Made by a program: the position numbers and the translations under genes. The notes below the pieces were generated by a model. It saw only the letters and a program-made list of their open reading frames with translations, ran no database searches and was not told the origin of the DNA. From Saccoglossus kowalevskii (lineage: Eukaryota > Hemichordata > Enteropneusta > Harrimaniidae), in NCBI RefSeq assembly GCF_000003605.2, contig NW_003120958.1:32247-57008 (forward strand): a stretch of DNA of 24,762 nt, in the 5' to 3' direction. Positions 11,401-19,639 of this stretch are shown here, piece by piece. Numbering within the stretch: the stretch's first letter is position 1; each line of letters opens with the position of its first letter.

Positions 11401-14400
11401 AGGTGATCAACATACATTAAGTTCTCCCAATCGTAGTATTCCATGTGAAGTACACCAGACATGCCAAAAAAGTTGCTGAACGATTTGAACCAGATAAAAA
11501 CAGCAGACGAAAAAGGTGTACAAAATGAAAATAGTTCTGTTGCCAATGGAAATACCATGTTCATTTGCATATAGACCGTGAAAATATCGAAAACATTTAT
11601 TGCATGGATGATATGCAAATTAGTTTGAGTCAAAATAAGTGACTGCCTAAAAGTACCATTACTGTTGTTCAAATTTTATTTCACTCGGCAAGTATATTCA
11701 TGTACCCCAAGGGGAAAATATCGTACTTCTAAATATTGTTTATTTAGAAAAACAGTACTCCTGAAGGAACTACTTTGTTTGCTCTCAGACCTCATTTGCA
11801 TATGGGTTGTGGAAATACCGATTTTGATTTCAGGGACGATTCAAAATAAACTGCAGTACATATGTAATAATGTCCATTATCATATACCTTGTATTGCCCG
11901 ACCTTGTATGTTGTGAGAAGTATGCCCTTACGTCAGGGCAATATTTTCCTGTATCACGCCTGCCTGGCTCAGCATGCCCGGCTTTCATCATTCAAAAAAA
12001 ACCGCGTCATTCTAAATTACATCGTGTGTTTAAGGTAACGCCATGGTAAAATGTAATTACACCTATAATGTATATGATAAAAACTTTATGGACTGGATAC
12101 GGCTTTTGCTGTCCGAGGCCGTACGGCTTACGTGCCCTCGCAAGCTTAGGCTCTTCTGCTGCACAAACTTGAGCCGTATCCATTCCATAGAGAATAATGT
12201 AAGATACACACGTAATTGTAATCTGATCTTTTATTACTATTCAGGATGTTAGTCAGATTGCCAGTAGTGATGATCTACACAGGTATACATTATTAGACAT
12301 TCAGAGTCCGACTGATTTAATTGTATGCAGTGAAAGTGAAGAGGTGTTTAAAAAAGAATGTAAAGAATTATTAAGAATTCAATCTGAGTAAGTACATCAT
12401 ACTTGTATACCATTTTGTTGACACAATTATAATTGTGACATTGTGTCTCCCAGGACACTTCCAAGGTAAAGTCTTTACTTGTTGAACTAAATTGGTCTAA
12501 ACAAGAAATGTCAAACTTTATTTACAAATTTTGCGTCTATTCCATTTTATTCCAGTGCTGTCCACTGTCCAGTAAGCCTCAATGTTTGAAGATAAATAAA
12601 GAGTGAAAAATAGCTCTCCTAAAAATCACTAAGACAAGTTATGGAAGTGATTTTAATGTTTTGAGAACAATTAATTTGCATGTGTAAAACTGGAAAAAAG
12701 AAATGAAAGTTCTTCTGTGTGTGTGTGTCTGTTTCTCTGATATCTCAAGAACCAATTATCTATCAGATTTTACTGTAACTTGCATATTAATTAGTCAATT
12801 TTAAGCCTTTTCACTTTTTGTTCATGAACTATTCATGCACTGACCTGATTTGTTTGTGGTTGAAATCTGTGCATATCAATTACCAAATTTGCATATTAAT
12901 TAGCTAGTTTTAAGCACTTTCACAGGTTTCTCAAGTACCATTCAAAAGCTTTAATGAAACATGTTTCATAGATATGGTCAAAATAAGACATACGCTTATT
13001 CAATTATTTTGCATGCAATAAACACAGTTTTTGCTTTATGTGTAATGAAGACGTGCTTCTAATATGGTAAATACAGTATTTCTTTTTTGTATTTCATGTT
13101 TTTAATATCTGCAGCACACAGAAGTTCTTTCTAAGCTTTCTATTCTATTCTATTCTATTCACATATTATATTCTAGTTTAGACTTGTCACATATTTTTGG
13201 CAAACAAATGTTACAACATATTTTCCCTATTATTGAGTAAATCTTTATTTATACGCAGGTACCCAGCTGAAATGTACAGAAATATCTCTGGTCAGGTTCA
13301 GTTGCTAAGCAATGAAGTTGCTGTTAAATGTGCAAGACAAAAACTACACTCATTACAACAGAGCCCATATACTGTTAATGAGAGCGAACTCAGGTAAACT
13401 CCATGCATTTCTCTTTTAGAGTGGATCTCATTTTTTCTCTCCCTCTTTTCTGTTTGTCGGTCAATTTCTCTTTTGCCAAAAAAAAAATATTTTTTTTGTC
13501 ATGTGATGTTCTTTGATTTTTACTAAATTTAATTTAGTTATCTCAGCTGAAATAGAAATTGTGACTTGAAAAACTATGTCATTGCTCACGAAGTCTATTA
13601 AAACATAATCACAATTTTTTTTTACTTTTACCATATGGCTCTATATTATGCTGTTGCTCACTAAATTCAAATAAAAAACTGATCACCAAACTACTTTTTA
13701 TTTTTTTTATTTATTTTTTATTTTTATTTTTATTTTTTTGAGCTATTATCATTTCTTTGTGTTATAAAAATAGTTTTTTCATATCTCAAAAATGTATTTA
13801 TTAGATGGGTATTTATGCTTGTCCTGAATTATTGTGAAATTCTGATGCATATTGTTTGTGTTTTTAAAAAAAAGTCCTTCAGATAAGAACTCTATATAAT
13901 GAATATTCCCTGCTATAGTACATACATAATTGCAGCAATATGGGATGGTGCAGGCGCAGTAGTCTTTATGTATATGTATATGCCTTATATTTTCTTTGCA
14001 GACAACAACTACATAGCGCCAAGTCTAAGCTACAGAATGTCAAACGAACATCGGTTATTTTATATGAGTCGCAATTACCAAAGATGGTGAAAGCTGTTGG
14101 TGAAGTTCAAAAGGTTAAAATGCTGACTGGTGATTACGATTTGAAGATAGCAAGACAAGATTATTTTACTTCTAAACAAGAGCAGGTTGGTAACCGTAAG
14201 AGAACACAAGAGAATACGCTGTGCTTATTTCTTGTTGTTGTTTGTTCAAGAGAATGAGTTCTATGCTTGGACACTGTTGTCAACAACCCAAACAAAATTT
14301 TCTAGTCATTCATCCATCCTACATTTATGTATGTGCCTCTGATTTCATTAACCATATGTGCACTTGATCAAACTTGAGTGCCCTGTAGTGGTTGGTTAAG

Positions 14401-17400
14401 AAGTGGTTAAGGGGGCCATACATCTGTTGTCTTTTTGTCAAGGTAGTTTTGCAAAGGATTATGGGTGATGGCAGGTACTGTGTTGTTGATTTCAAGACCT
14501 AAAAGAGATGATACTCCTCGTCAATAAATGTGAGGGTTCAAGTCTCGCCACTGGCAGCAGGGTTTCTCATCAGAGTAGGAAACTTCAACGATTTTCTCGT
14601 CTAATAATGTTCCTCTCACTGTAGTTATCACACAAAATAACGACTCAAAAAGTGCCATTAAGAATCCAATCTCATTGTCAAGTAAATAAAAACATTTTCA
14701 AAATCCAAAGCTTAAGGTTGCAAAATCTAAATGCTAACTAAGAGAACTAACTGTTGCAGTGATCTTTCCCAATTAGGTTATACGACAGATGAATGTGCAA
14801 AGAGCAAGAACAGAATTTTTGACGATGGCGTTCGAAGTGGAGAAGAGAAAGCACCGACAAACACACCAACTATTGACTGGCATTTCAGGATTTCTGGAGA
14901 AATGGAATAAATCATTGCAATCCAGAATGGTATCCTTGATATAATTGGTCCATATAATCTGTATAAATATAATTGCCATATTTTTGTTTTAAATTACATC
15001 ATACATGCACACTATATTTGTGTTGATATCTTGCAGTCATTCACCGTAAACACAAAAGCAGCGTTACAATAAAAGAAACAAAATTAAAATTTATATGTAG
15101 ATCTGTAGCTATTGCTACTTTAATTAACTTGTACTCCCATGATGCATCTTACTTATGTCAATACCAGAGGAGTTAGCTTGCTGTTTAAGAAATACAAGCG
15201 GAATGTTTTACTTTAAGTGGGAGGGTTGTCACCTGTGCATGCAATTGAGTCCCACTTGACGATAACAACTCACGCTAAAAACACAGAGGCTCATGGGTAG
15301 ACATTTGTTTGTAAACAATGACACGCTATGGATGTGCTGGTGATGACTCCCTCGCTTTAAAGTGCCCGTAGCTATGTGTTCGATGTGGGTTGCATGCAAC
15401 ATACCCAGTATGTGTAAATTACGTTGTTCACACATAATTGGAATACGCACTGTGTGGTAACTGACATCTGTTTTGCATTTATTTAAATATTCTGAAAAAG
15501 GATATCAACACAGTAAAGATTATTCTTATTATCATAGTAAGATGTACCATAGTGGGAGAGGGGGAGGTAGTACTAGCATAATGATGGTGTTTGGTTTTTA
15601 TTATTGAGGTGCATGTAATGACAGCTTTAAATCTAAATTTTTAAGGTGCAACCAGTTTCCAACGAGAAAGCATCATTAGAGTATTAAAGCTGTCAATTAC
15701 GGGATTGCACCATGGAATCATGGGACAGAAGCCACTTTACTTTTGTTTGCACTATTAATATGTCTGGAGTTTTCCAATGTAAATTAAATCCTGTAAGGCA
15801 CTTTGCTGTCAGGTCAGGCTTATCTTGAGTTGCCCTTTATTATTCTAAGTATAATATGTGTTGTTCGTTTCCTTACAATTATTTTGCCAGACAATGTTGT
15901 CAGAGCCGTGTTTGTTACCTGCCAAGACAGCGAGACAAATCATAGATTCCAGAGATAAATTTATTATTAGATTACATAATATATTAGGTACGTACTGAAA
16001 GGGTGGGTGATATTGTCCTCAGTGGAGATCTGAAGCTTTTAGTACTCGTCTATTATAGCATTTTTCACTATGCATTGATGGTACAGGGTCTAAGTATCAA
16101 TTTTGTTTTTTACCTAAATGTGCTAAATTAAAAATATGCAAATATACCAAATTTGGTAAATTAGAAATGATGAGACCTTGATGCATTTTTCCTCCAAGTG
16201 AGATTCAAAATAGCTGGTGGTGATTTTGTTTTGACGAATACTGTTCTAGGGCAAAATTTCTGACAACGATAGTTGAGTGTCAGTCATAATATATAAACAT
16301 AGTACATTCTAACGTCGCACCATTTTCAATTAACACATTTAAATATTAAAGTCATTGGTTTTTTTTCAATATTTGCTCCATCACCAACATGGAACACATC
16401 TAGATTATTTATGTCTCATGTAAACACTTTTTTTGTTTATCTAACAACGACAACAGCTTAGCATGTGATGGAAATAGAACGCCATCACCGTACCGAAACC
16501 GCCATGCCGACACAAAACTTGTAACACGTGGTATGATAACATATTCACCCATCCGAATACTGTTTCCTTTTTATATTTTAGTAGACACTCCAGACTCCTC
16601 ATTCAGGGAGCATAAACCAATGTTCCAGAAATATGAAACGCTTGTTGATGGAGCCGAGAAAATCGTTAGTCAGCTATCAACATTGGCGCTTAACACGTAT
16701 AGTAATGATGATGTGCTGACCTTGTTGTAAGTTTCAGTATATTTCACATTGCAATATTTGGGGATGATTTAGTTTTGTTTAACGCTAAAATAGTTGTGAA
16801 CAATATATTTTCATGACAATTTTTGTTTTTCTTTCTGTGGTACCAGTTATTTTTGTGGTGAATGTTACTTGCATGTACTGGATTTCTGGAAGTAAAATCC
16901 CAAAACAGCTCAAAAATAGAATCCTCCCTGTGGGATAATTTTTCGTGTGTACATGTAAATTTCCGTATGCAGCATGTCATTTATTTTTTCTTATTTTATT
17001 TTTTTTCTTTGGATGGAAAAATATTCGAAAAAATGTATTTTTGTTGATTTATGATTTCATATCAGTGTTCTCCATGAGGGGTTTAAGAGGGGCGCAGCGC
17101 CCCTCTTTAATTTATTTGCGCCCCTATTCAATTTGTAGCGCCCCTCTATTTATCTTCAGCGCCCTCCTTAGTTTTCGGTGGACAGCTGTTTTACCAGTCC
17201 CCGAAGATGTCCCGACGACGTTATTGAGAGACCTCTTATTAATTGACAGGCGATAAAACAAAGAACTAAGAGACAGATAGTGGCATAGGTGACAACTAGG
17301 ACAATGGATTGGGTGTCTGGGGAAACACTGGCTGAATAAATAAACAAAAAACAATGGCTAGAGGCGTGAAGTGATTGTCACAAGCATTGCGTTTAATAAT

Positions 17401-19639
17401 CACGCAATGGGAGAGTCAAAACAAGCTCTTCATCTTTCCTGAATTAGCTGAGATACTTAAGAACAGAAGAACCAACAACAATTTATTGGTCAAATTGCTT
17501 GTTACTTGCCTTTTGTTGGCGAAAAGTAAAAAAAATCATCAAAAGAATCGCCAAAACGTACGGTAAACACTGAAACAACATGGATGACACGGTATCTGAT
17601 TTGACCTTTGTCCTCAGTTCTCATAAGGCAATCAATATAATGATCAATTTATTTACAGTCAATGGATTCGATTTTTTCTTATAAATGGTGATTTTGTTAT
17701 GTGAAAATATTTTTCTTATTATTACTTGAGTTTTTCAACTATTACAATATGTCAGTGCATTTATAAAACTTATGAAAATGAAAACACTTGAAAGAAATTT
17801 AAAAGTAATGAATGAAAGGCTAGAATTTCACAACTTGTTCCATTACAGAGAATAAAATGGATATTCTTCATCTGTCAAAGTTGATATTTTTTTTTTACAT
17901 CAAGTGGTTTAACTTATTCATCAAAATAATTCAAGAACATTAATATAGTACTTGTACACAGTATTTGAGGTTAATGTAAATACATGTATAAAAGTGATAT
18001 GAATTTTCTTTGAAATGTTTGATTGGTATGCTAATTATATGCAAATAAGACATGCTAATTATATGCAAATTAGCGCCCCTCTTTAAATTTTATTTGTGGA
18101 GAACACTGCATATAAAATTAACTTCATGTGATAACAATTAATTACACTCATTGAAATTATGAAGAGAGTTACTATTTGATTAACTGGCACTGCAACTTTT
18201 ATTGGATCTCTTTCTGAGCTATGCTTACGATTCGTGAACACATTTTGTGTCTCCCTGTTTGTACTATATATTACCAGTAAAAATAGAATGCTTAAACGTG
18301 GGTGTATGAAGAAGGAAAGATGATGTCTGATTTCAGTATGCAAAACACACTCTATGAGGATGCATCTATTGGGTAGCCTAACGTGTTCGGAAATATTTAT
18401 TATGCATTTACTGTTCAACATCAATATGAGATGTGTTACCACGTCCAGCAACGTTTGATACATTTCCCTTTATGCACTGGTGTGATCCCAAGGCTTGCCG
18501 AGCCACAGTTTAATTCTACAATTTTACTTACTATCTCAACAGTGAGAAAGGTTTACACAAATGCGAAGAAGTGCTGTATTGTGGTTCCTCCACCAAGGGA
18601 GGCTCCCCACAGTTGAGTCCACCAGACATTGGTAAATACATTAGTAATCTCAACCAAATGTTGGATCTACTGGAGGAAACACTTCTGGATATCATGGCAT
18701 CTGTAAACTCCAAGAAAAAAGTGAGTACTGAATATATTTGTGTCATTTACAGCGGAATTCAATTCAAATATGGAAATTACTGTAAAAGATTAATTATTCA
18801 CTGAGTTTTAATTTTGCCTTTTTCACTGACTGGAAAATGCGCTAAATTTAAAACCCAGTGAATATGTAAAATTTAGCATAGAACACATTATCTAAATGAT
18901 AAAACCGTGAATTTAAAACCCACTCAATATGCCTGAAAAGGTAAATCAGCGAAAATTTAAACCCAGTGAATATTAGTCATTTTACAGTAGTTGCCAATTG
19001 GGACAACCATGAAAAAATATTCTGAAAAATAATTACAATACAGTACAATGTAGCGTGATTTTTGTTGAAAAAAATTGTTTTAATTCTTTTTGGTACTTTG
19101 GGTGGTGGACCTTCATTTGATTTGTTCATTTTGTGGCAATATCTCTATTTTACAAATGTTTGTGGTAAAAAGTGTATAAAATTTACATTGCAATTGTAAC
19201 AGTAATGCGTTTAATCATAATGGCCAGTGAGCGACTTTCCAGTGACACCACTGTTTATATCTCCGGACACAGTATTACATCTAATAAGTAAACTACAAAT
19301 TGACAAGTAATCTATATATATATATATGTACAAGTACATGTACAATATACAATGTATACCGTATAATAAAGGACATCGCAACCTGCCTGAAGAGGGCAGT
19401 ATTCGGGCACGATGAATATGTAATGGCTTTTAAATCATTACAGTCCAGATACAGATGCATATTGTAAAACCTGTGTATTCAATCAAATGTGTATATTTTC
19501 TGTTTCACAGACTTTACAGACCAGTCCATTTCTGGTTTCTGAGCGTGGTCTCTTCGTTCATTTCTTCACTGATGCTGCCAAGTTGAGAAAAATATTTTCT
19601 GATCTTTATGCCAGATTAGAAGCTAAACGTGTCTCGTAA
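5286..19639 (+). CDS. HAUS3: HAUS augmin-like complex subunit 3, complete, 13 coding exons
   Basis: HAUS3 is a coiled-coil subunit of the eight-member augmin complex. Augmin sits on spindle microtubules and recruits the gamma-tubulin ring complex to nucleate branches, supporting spindle assembly and cytokinesis. Joined exons: 5286-5464, 6206-6319, 8209-8292, 8801-8912, 9923-10210, 12245-12387, 13259-13393, 14002-14185, 14777-14929, 15891-15987, 16582-16726, 18543-18720, 19511-19639. The total is 1941 nt (646 residues plus stop); human HAUS3 is about 600 residues. Every junction is GT-AG and keeps frame. Intron phases in order are 2,2,2,0,0,2,2,0,0,1,2,0. Collinear similarity to vertebrate HAUS3 runs end to end: FDWLFE (about residues 27-32), LIQRRNK (about 118-124), LSQISLNDYY then YTKRQFF (about 230-258), LLDIQSP (about 274-280), GDYDLKIARQDY (about 395-406), and the HFF tail. 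The start at 5286 matches the family N-terminus (MSGGRQFV). Confidence 0.95.
5465..6205 (+). other. HAUS3: HAUS3 intron 1
   Basis: 741 bases, GTGAGT...TGATAG. It contains an imperfect hairpin at 5873-5961. The open frames here on both strands are produced by that inverted repeat and are not coding. Confidence 0.85.
5873..5961. ncRNA. miRNA-like hairpin or tiny foldback in HAUS3 intron 1
   Basis: The arms are 5873-5909 and 5923-5961, with a 13-base loop. The paired blocks are AAAGTATGCA at the base, AGACAGTA in the middle and ATCGACC/GGTCGAT next to the loop, separated by a 3-base internal loop and small bulges. The size (about 89 nt) and bulge pattern resemble an animal pre-miRNA embedded in a host-gene intron. 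Nothing in the sequence excludes a decayed short foldback element instead. I recognise no known mature miRNA seed. Confidence 0.35.
6206..6319 (+). CDS. HAUS3: HAUS3 coding exon 2
   Basis: The acceptor is TCATTGATAG; the donor is AAG|GTATTC. It completes the split Lys codon and reads YESMKASGKLAILDGQQLQD, matching the SGK-ILEG region of vertebrate HAUS3. An acidic stretch follows (DDVIADDDLSDDQL). Confidence 0.92.
6386..7900. mobile_element. hAT-like non-autonomous element 1 (HAUS3 intron 2)
   Basis: 1515 bp, starting CAGGGTTCTCCACG and ending CGTGGAGAACCCTG: a perfect 14-bp terminal inverted repeat. It is flanked by TTATG at 6381-6385 and 7901-7905, a 5-bp target duplication. Near the right end is a subterminal hairpin (AACAGGGCG, CGA, CGCCCTGTT; 7857-7877). 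The open frames inside (6558-6812, 7291-7533) are short and show no transposase motif I can recognise. The terminal CAG...CTG and 5-bp duplication suggest the hAT5 branch of hAT (inference). It is related to the element at 17063-18108 but inserted in the opposite orientation. Confidence 0.8.
6527..6544. repeat. (AT)n microsatellite inside element 1
   Basis: Nine AT units within the hAT-like element of intron 2. Confidence 0.9.
8209..8292 (+). CDS. HAUS3: HAUS3 coding exon 3
   Basis: The acceptor is TTTGAAG; the donor is GAG|GTATTA. It reads DEILCLERSCKHMASKKERL then IQRRNKL. The IQRRNK string is shared with vertebrate HAUS3 at the same position. Only 84 nt long. Confidence 0.9.
8293..8800 (+). 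other. HAUS3: HAUS3 intron 3
   Basis: 508 bases, GTATTA...CTTCAG. I see no recognisable repeat or gene in it. Confidence 0.8.
8801..8912 (+). CDS. HAUS3: HAUS3 coding exon 4
   Basis: The acceptor is CATCTTCAG; the donor is CAG|GTATAG. It encodes the start of the first long coiled coil (SVHQTRLSHKLTKMTQIESK and onward) and ends on a codon boundary. Confidence 0.88.
9032..9247. mobile_element. Harbinger-like MITE in HAUS3 intron 4
   Basis: The ends are inverted: GGCCAGGAAAAACAAATTCT on the left, and GCTAAGAAAAAAAATATTTC on the right when read on the minus strand. Both lead into the shared CTGTTTCTCGTTTC (about 9052-9065 and 9211-9224). TTA flanks both sides (9029-9031 and 9248-9250), a TWA-type 3-bp duplication as in PIF/Harbinger elements. 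It is 216 bp with no coding capacity. Superfamily assignment rests on the duplication and is tentative. Confidence 0.55.
9579..9790 (+). repeat. Interspersed repeat copy A (HAUS3 intron 4)
   Basis: A diverged copy of the sequence at 11879-12110, same orientation. Shared landmarks in order are TATCATATAC, TTGTATTGCCC, a GGCAAT string, GTCATTCTAAATTAC, TGTGTTT, and TATGGACT-GATACGGCTTTT. No open frame or known family is recognised. Confidence 0.75.
9923..10210 (+). CDS. HAUS3: HAUS3 coding exon 5
   Basis: The largest exon, 96 codons. The acceptor is TATGTATCAG; the donor is AAG|GTAAGT. It contains FLSQISLNDYYKEEDKFTQE and YTKRQFF, which match the FLSQFSLEKYLSQEE / YTKKQFF segment of human HAUS3. 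The acceptor tract is weak in pyrimidines, so the first few residues are less certain than the rest. Confidence 0.92.
10301..10834. mobile_element. Putative element with 33-bp perfect terminal inverted repeat enclosing the gap
   Basis: The 33 bases at 10301-10333 (starting TATGTAATAATAACAGAACC) are exactly reverse-complementary to 10802-10834. Between them lie 8 known bases and 460 N. The symmetry breaks just outside both ends. This fits a foldback or MITE-type element whose palindromic structure stopped the assembly, or a misjoined inverted duplication. No target duplication is obvious. Confidence 0.5.
10342..10801. other. Assembly gap (460 N)
   Basis: A run of undetermined bases inside HAUS3 intron 5. 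The length is not a round number, so it may be an estimate from read pairs. Confidence 1.
11879..12190 (+). repeat. Interspersed repeat copy B (HAUS3 intron 5)
   Basis: The second copy of the repeat at 9579-9790. This copy extends further and has an inverted pair, TATGGACTGGATACGGCT at 12087-12104 against AGCCGTATCCATTCCATA at 12172-12189. It also has an internal pair around TATTGCCC/GGGCAATA (about 11892-11943), so the family is probably a foldback-type DNA element. It ends about 55 bases before exon 6. Confidence 0.7.
12245..12387 (+). CDS. HAUS3: HAUS3 coding exon 6
   Basis: The acceptor is ATTACTATTCAG; the donor is GA|GTAAGT. It reads SSDDLHRYTLLDIQSPTDL, matching the NFQLLDIQTPS segment of human HAUS3. 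It lies immediately after the intron that holds the assembly gap, so no exon is needed within the gap. Confidence 0.93.
12715..12960 (-). repeat. Degenerate dispersed repeat with GATATCTCAAGAAC core
   Basis: On the minus strand it reads ...CTAATTAATATGCAAGT..., TTCTTGAGATATC, CAGACACACACACAC. The same landmarks occur on the plus strand at about 20110-20415, so these are two copies of one family. This arrangement (a cue like TTCTTGAGATAT followed by a CA-rich tail) is widespread in invertebrate genomes. Confidence 0.5.
13141..13160 (+). repeat. (TATTC)4 microsatellite
   Basis: Four pentanucleotide units in HAUS3 intron 6. Confidence 0.95.
13259..13393 (+). CDS. HAUS3: HAUS3 coding exon 7
   Basis: The acceptor is TTATACGCAG; the donor is CAG|GTAAAC. 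It encodes a coiled-coil stretch (YPAEMYRNISGQVQLLSNEV and onward, ending VNESEL). Confidence 0.9.
13394..14001 (+). other. HAUS3: HAUS3 intron 7
   Basis: 608 bases, GTAAAC...TTGCAG. It is mostly low-complexity A/T, with a degenerate (TTTTA)n tract at 13694-13739. No gene is visible. Confidence 0.8.
13694..13739 (+). repeat. T-rich (TTTTA)n low-complexity tract
   Basis: Runs of 3-8 T separated by single A, in HAUS3 intron 7. Confidence 0.9.
14002..14185 (+). CDS. HAUS3: HAUS3 coding exon 8
   Basis: The acceptor is ATTTTCTTTGCAG; the donor is CAG|GTTGGT. It contains GDYDLKIARQDYFTSKQEQ, nearly identical to the GDFDLQIAKQDYYTARQE motif of human HAUS3 and the best-conserved block of the C-terminal half. 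Confidence 0.94.
14398..14555 (+). repeat. Possible tRNA-derived SINE fragment (HAUS3 intron 8)
   Basis: AGTGGTTAAGG at 14402-14412 resembles the D-arm/A box of Leu/Ser tRNAs. GGTTCAAGTC at 14535-14544 matches a pol III B box, and the bases around its loop can form four of the five T-stem pairs. The A-to-B spacing of about 130 bases is longer than in a tRNA, so this is either a degraded SINE with an insertion or two chance matches. It is not a functional tRNA gene: there is no acceptor stem or anticodon arm. Confidence 0.3.
14777..14929 (+). CDS. HAUS3: HAUS3 coding exon 9
   Basis: The acceptor is TTTCCCAATTAG; the donor is ATG|GTATCC. It encodes 51 codons of coiled coil (VIRQMNVQRARTEFLTMAFE, then EVEKRKHR), aligning with the YEIELRKHRDIY region of human HAUS3. 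Confidence 0.92.
14930..15890 (+). other. HAUS3: HAUS3 intron 9
   Basis: 961 bases, GTATCC...TGCCAG. The only structure seen is a foldback, with arms at 15608-15630 and about 15683-15711 (GACAGCTTTAA / TTAAAGCTGTC core) separated by about 52 bases. Confidence 0.75.
15608..15711. repeat. Short foldback in HAUS3 intron 9
   Basis: GGTGCA-TGTAATGACAGCTTTAA on the left pairs with TTAAAGCTGTCAATTAC...TGCACC on the right (imperfect, one gap of several bases). The core TGACAGCTTTAA / TTAAAGCTGTCA is exact over 12 bases. It could be a minute MITE or a long-loop hairpin. Confidence 0.6.
15891..15987 (+). CDS. HAUS3: HAUS3 coding exon 10
   Basis: The acceptor is ATTATTTTGCCAG; the donor is TTAG|GTACGT. 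It reads TMLSEPCLLPAKTARQIIDS and ends in a split Val codon (phase 1). It aligns with the MLTDPSV / NTIDTKD part of human HAUS3. Confidence 0.9.
15988..16581 (+). other. HAUS3: HAUS3 intron 10
   Basis: 594 bases, GTACGT...TTTTAG. I see no recognisable element or gene. Confidence 0.8.
16582..16726 (+). CDS. HAUS3: HAUS3 coding exon 11
   Basis: The acceptor is TTTTTATATTTTAG; the donor is TT|GTAAGT. It encodes VDTPDSSFREHKPMFQKYET and a helical stretch ending in DDVLTLL. This is the least conserved part, supported mainly by frame and splice sites. Confidence 0.85.
17063..18108. mobile_element. hAT-like non-autonomous element 2 (HAUS3 intron 11)
   Basis: 1046 bp, starting CAGTGTTCTCCA and ending TGGAGAACACTG. 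It is flanked by CATAT at 17058-17062 and 18109-18113, a 5-bp duplication. Just inside the left end is a strong hairpin, TTAAGAGGGGCGC (17083-17095), A, GCGCCCCTCTTTAA (17097-17110). Further AGCGCCCCT copies follow at about 17120-17165, and one near the right end (18072-18081). The left-end layout (CAGKGTTCTCCAYGAGGGGTTT then a GC hairpin) matches the right end of element 1 read in reverse. The interior has an 8-bp hairpin (17385-17392/17402-17409) and a 22-bp tandem duplication at 18028-18073. No transposase is recognised. Confidence 0.8.
18028..18073 (+). repeat. 22-bp tandem duplication with ATGCAAAT octamers
   Basis: ATGCTAATTATATGCAAAT plus three bases occurs at 18028-18049 and 18052-18073 with one difference. 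Each copy includes ATGCAAAT, the POU octamer sequence. It lies inside hAT-like element 2. Confidence 0.85.
18543..18720 (+). CDS. HAUS3: HAUS3 coding exon 12
   Basis: The acceptor is ACTATCTCAACAG; the donor is AAA|GTGAGT. It contains LYCGSSTKGGSPQLSPPDIG then LNQMLDLLEETLLDIM, matching the LYQGGNQLLLS and LNKLNHLLTDILADV segments of human HAUS3. Confidence 0.92.
18778..18989. mobile_element. Tc1/mariner-like MITE in HAUS3 intron 12
   Basis: 212 bp bounded by TACTGTAAAA and TTTTACAGTA, so a TA dinucleotide at each end can be the target duplication. The subterminal sequence is also inverted: ATTCACTGAGTTTTAATTTT (18797-18816) against AAATTTAAACCCAGTGAATA (about 18953-18972). Two further AATTTAAAACCCA-type copies lie inside. 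It has no coding capacity. Confidence 0.65.
19312..19328 (+). repeat. (TA)n microsatellite
   Basis: About eight TA units in HAUS3 intron 12, followed by a GTAC-rich segment. Confidence 0.9.
19511..19639 (+). CDS. HAUS3: HAUS3 coding exon 13 with stop
   Basis: The acceptor is TCTGTTTCACAG. It encodes the 42 C-terminal residues (including FVHFFTDAAKLRKIFSDL) and a TAA at 19637-19639. It aligns with the FYVYFLKDEDYLKDIVENL tail of human HAUS3. Confidence 0.93.
   Translation, partial: TLQTSPFLVSERGLFVHFFTDAAKLRKIFSDLYARLEAKRVS

Larger units (their letters stand above)
10211..12244 (+). other. HAUS3: HAUS3 intron 5 with assembly gap
   Basis: The longest intron (about 2.0 kb including 460 N). 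Besides the gap element and repeat copy B it has a short direct duplication, AACGCGTGTCAGTGT at 10906-10920 and AACGCGTGTCACTGT at 10923-10937. No coding exon is missing: exon 5 and exon 6 join in frame and match adjacent blocks of the family. Open frames crossing the N run are artefacts. Confidence 0.8.
12388..13258 (+). other. HAUS3: HAUS3 intron 6
   Basis: 871 bases, GTAAGT...ACGCAG. It contains a minus-oriented copy of an AT-rich dispersed repeat around 12715-12960 (GTGTGTGTGTGTCTG, GATATCTCAAGAACC, GCATATTAATTAG occurring twice). A (TATTC)4 run lies at 13141-13160. Confidence 0.75.

Noticed and set aside
14398-14555. Functional tRNA gene
   Set aside because: A- and B-box-like segments are too far apart, and there is no acceptor stem or anticodon arm.
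17375-17566. Possible hAT transposase remnant (FPELAEIL string) in element 2
   Set aside because: One short resemblance to the hAT dimerisation region is not enough; no other transposase motif is nearby.
18083-18463. 126-codon minus-strand frame
   Set aside because: It starts inside a hAT-like element and runs through HAUS3 intron 11; the composition is not protein-like and it has no motif.
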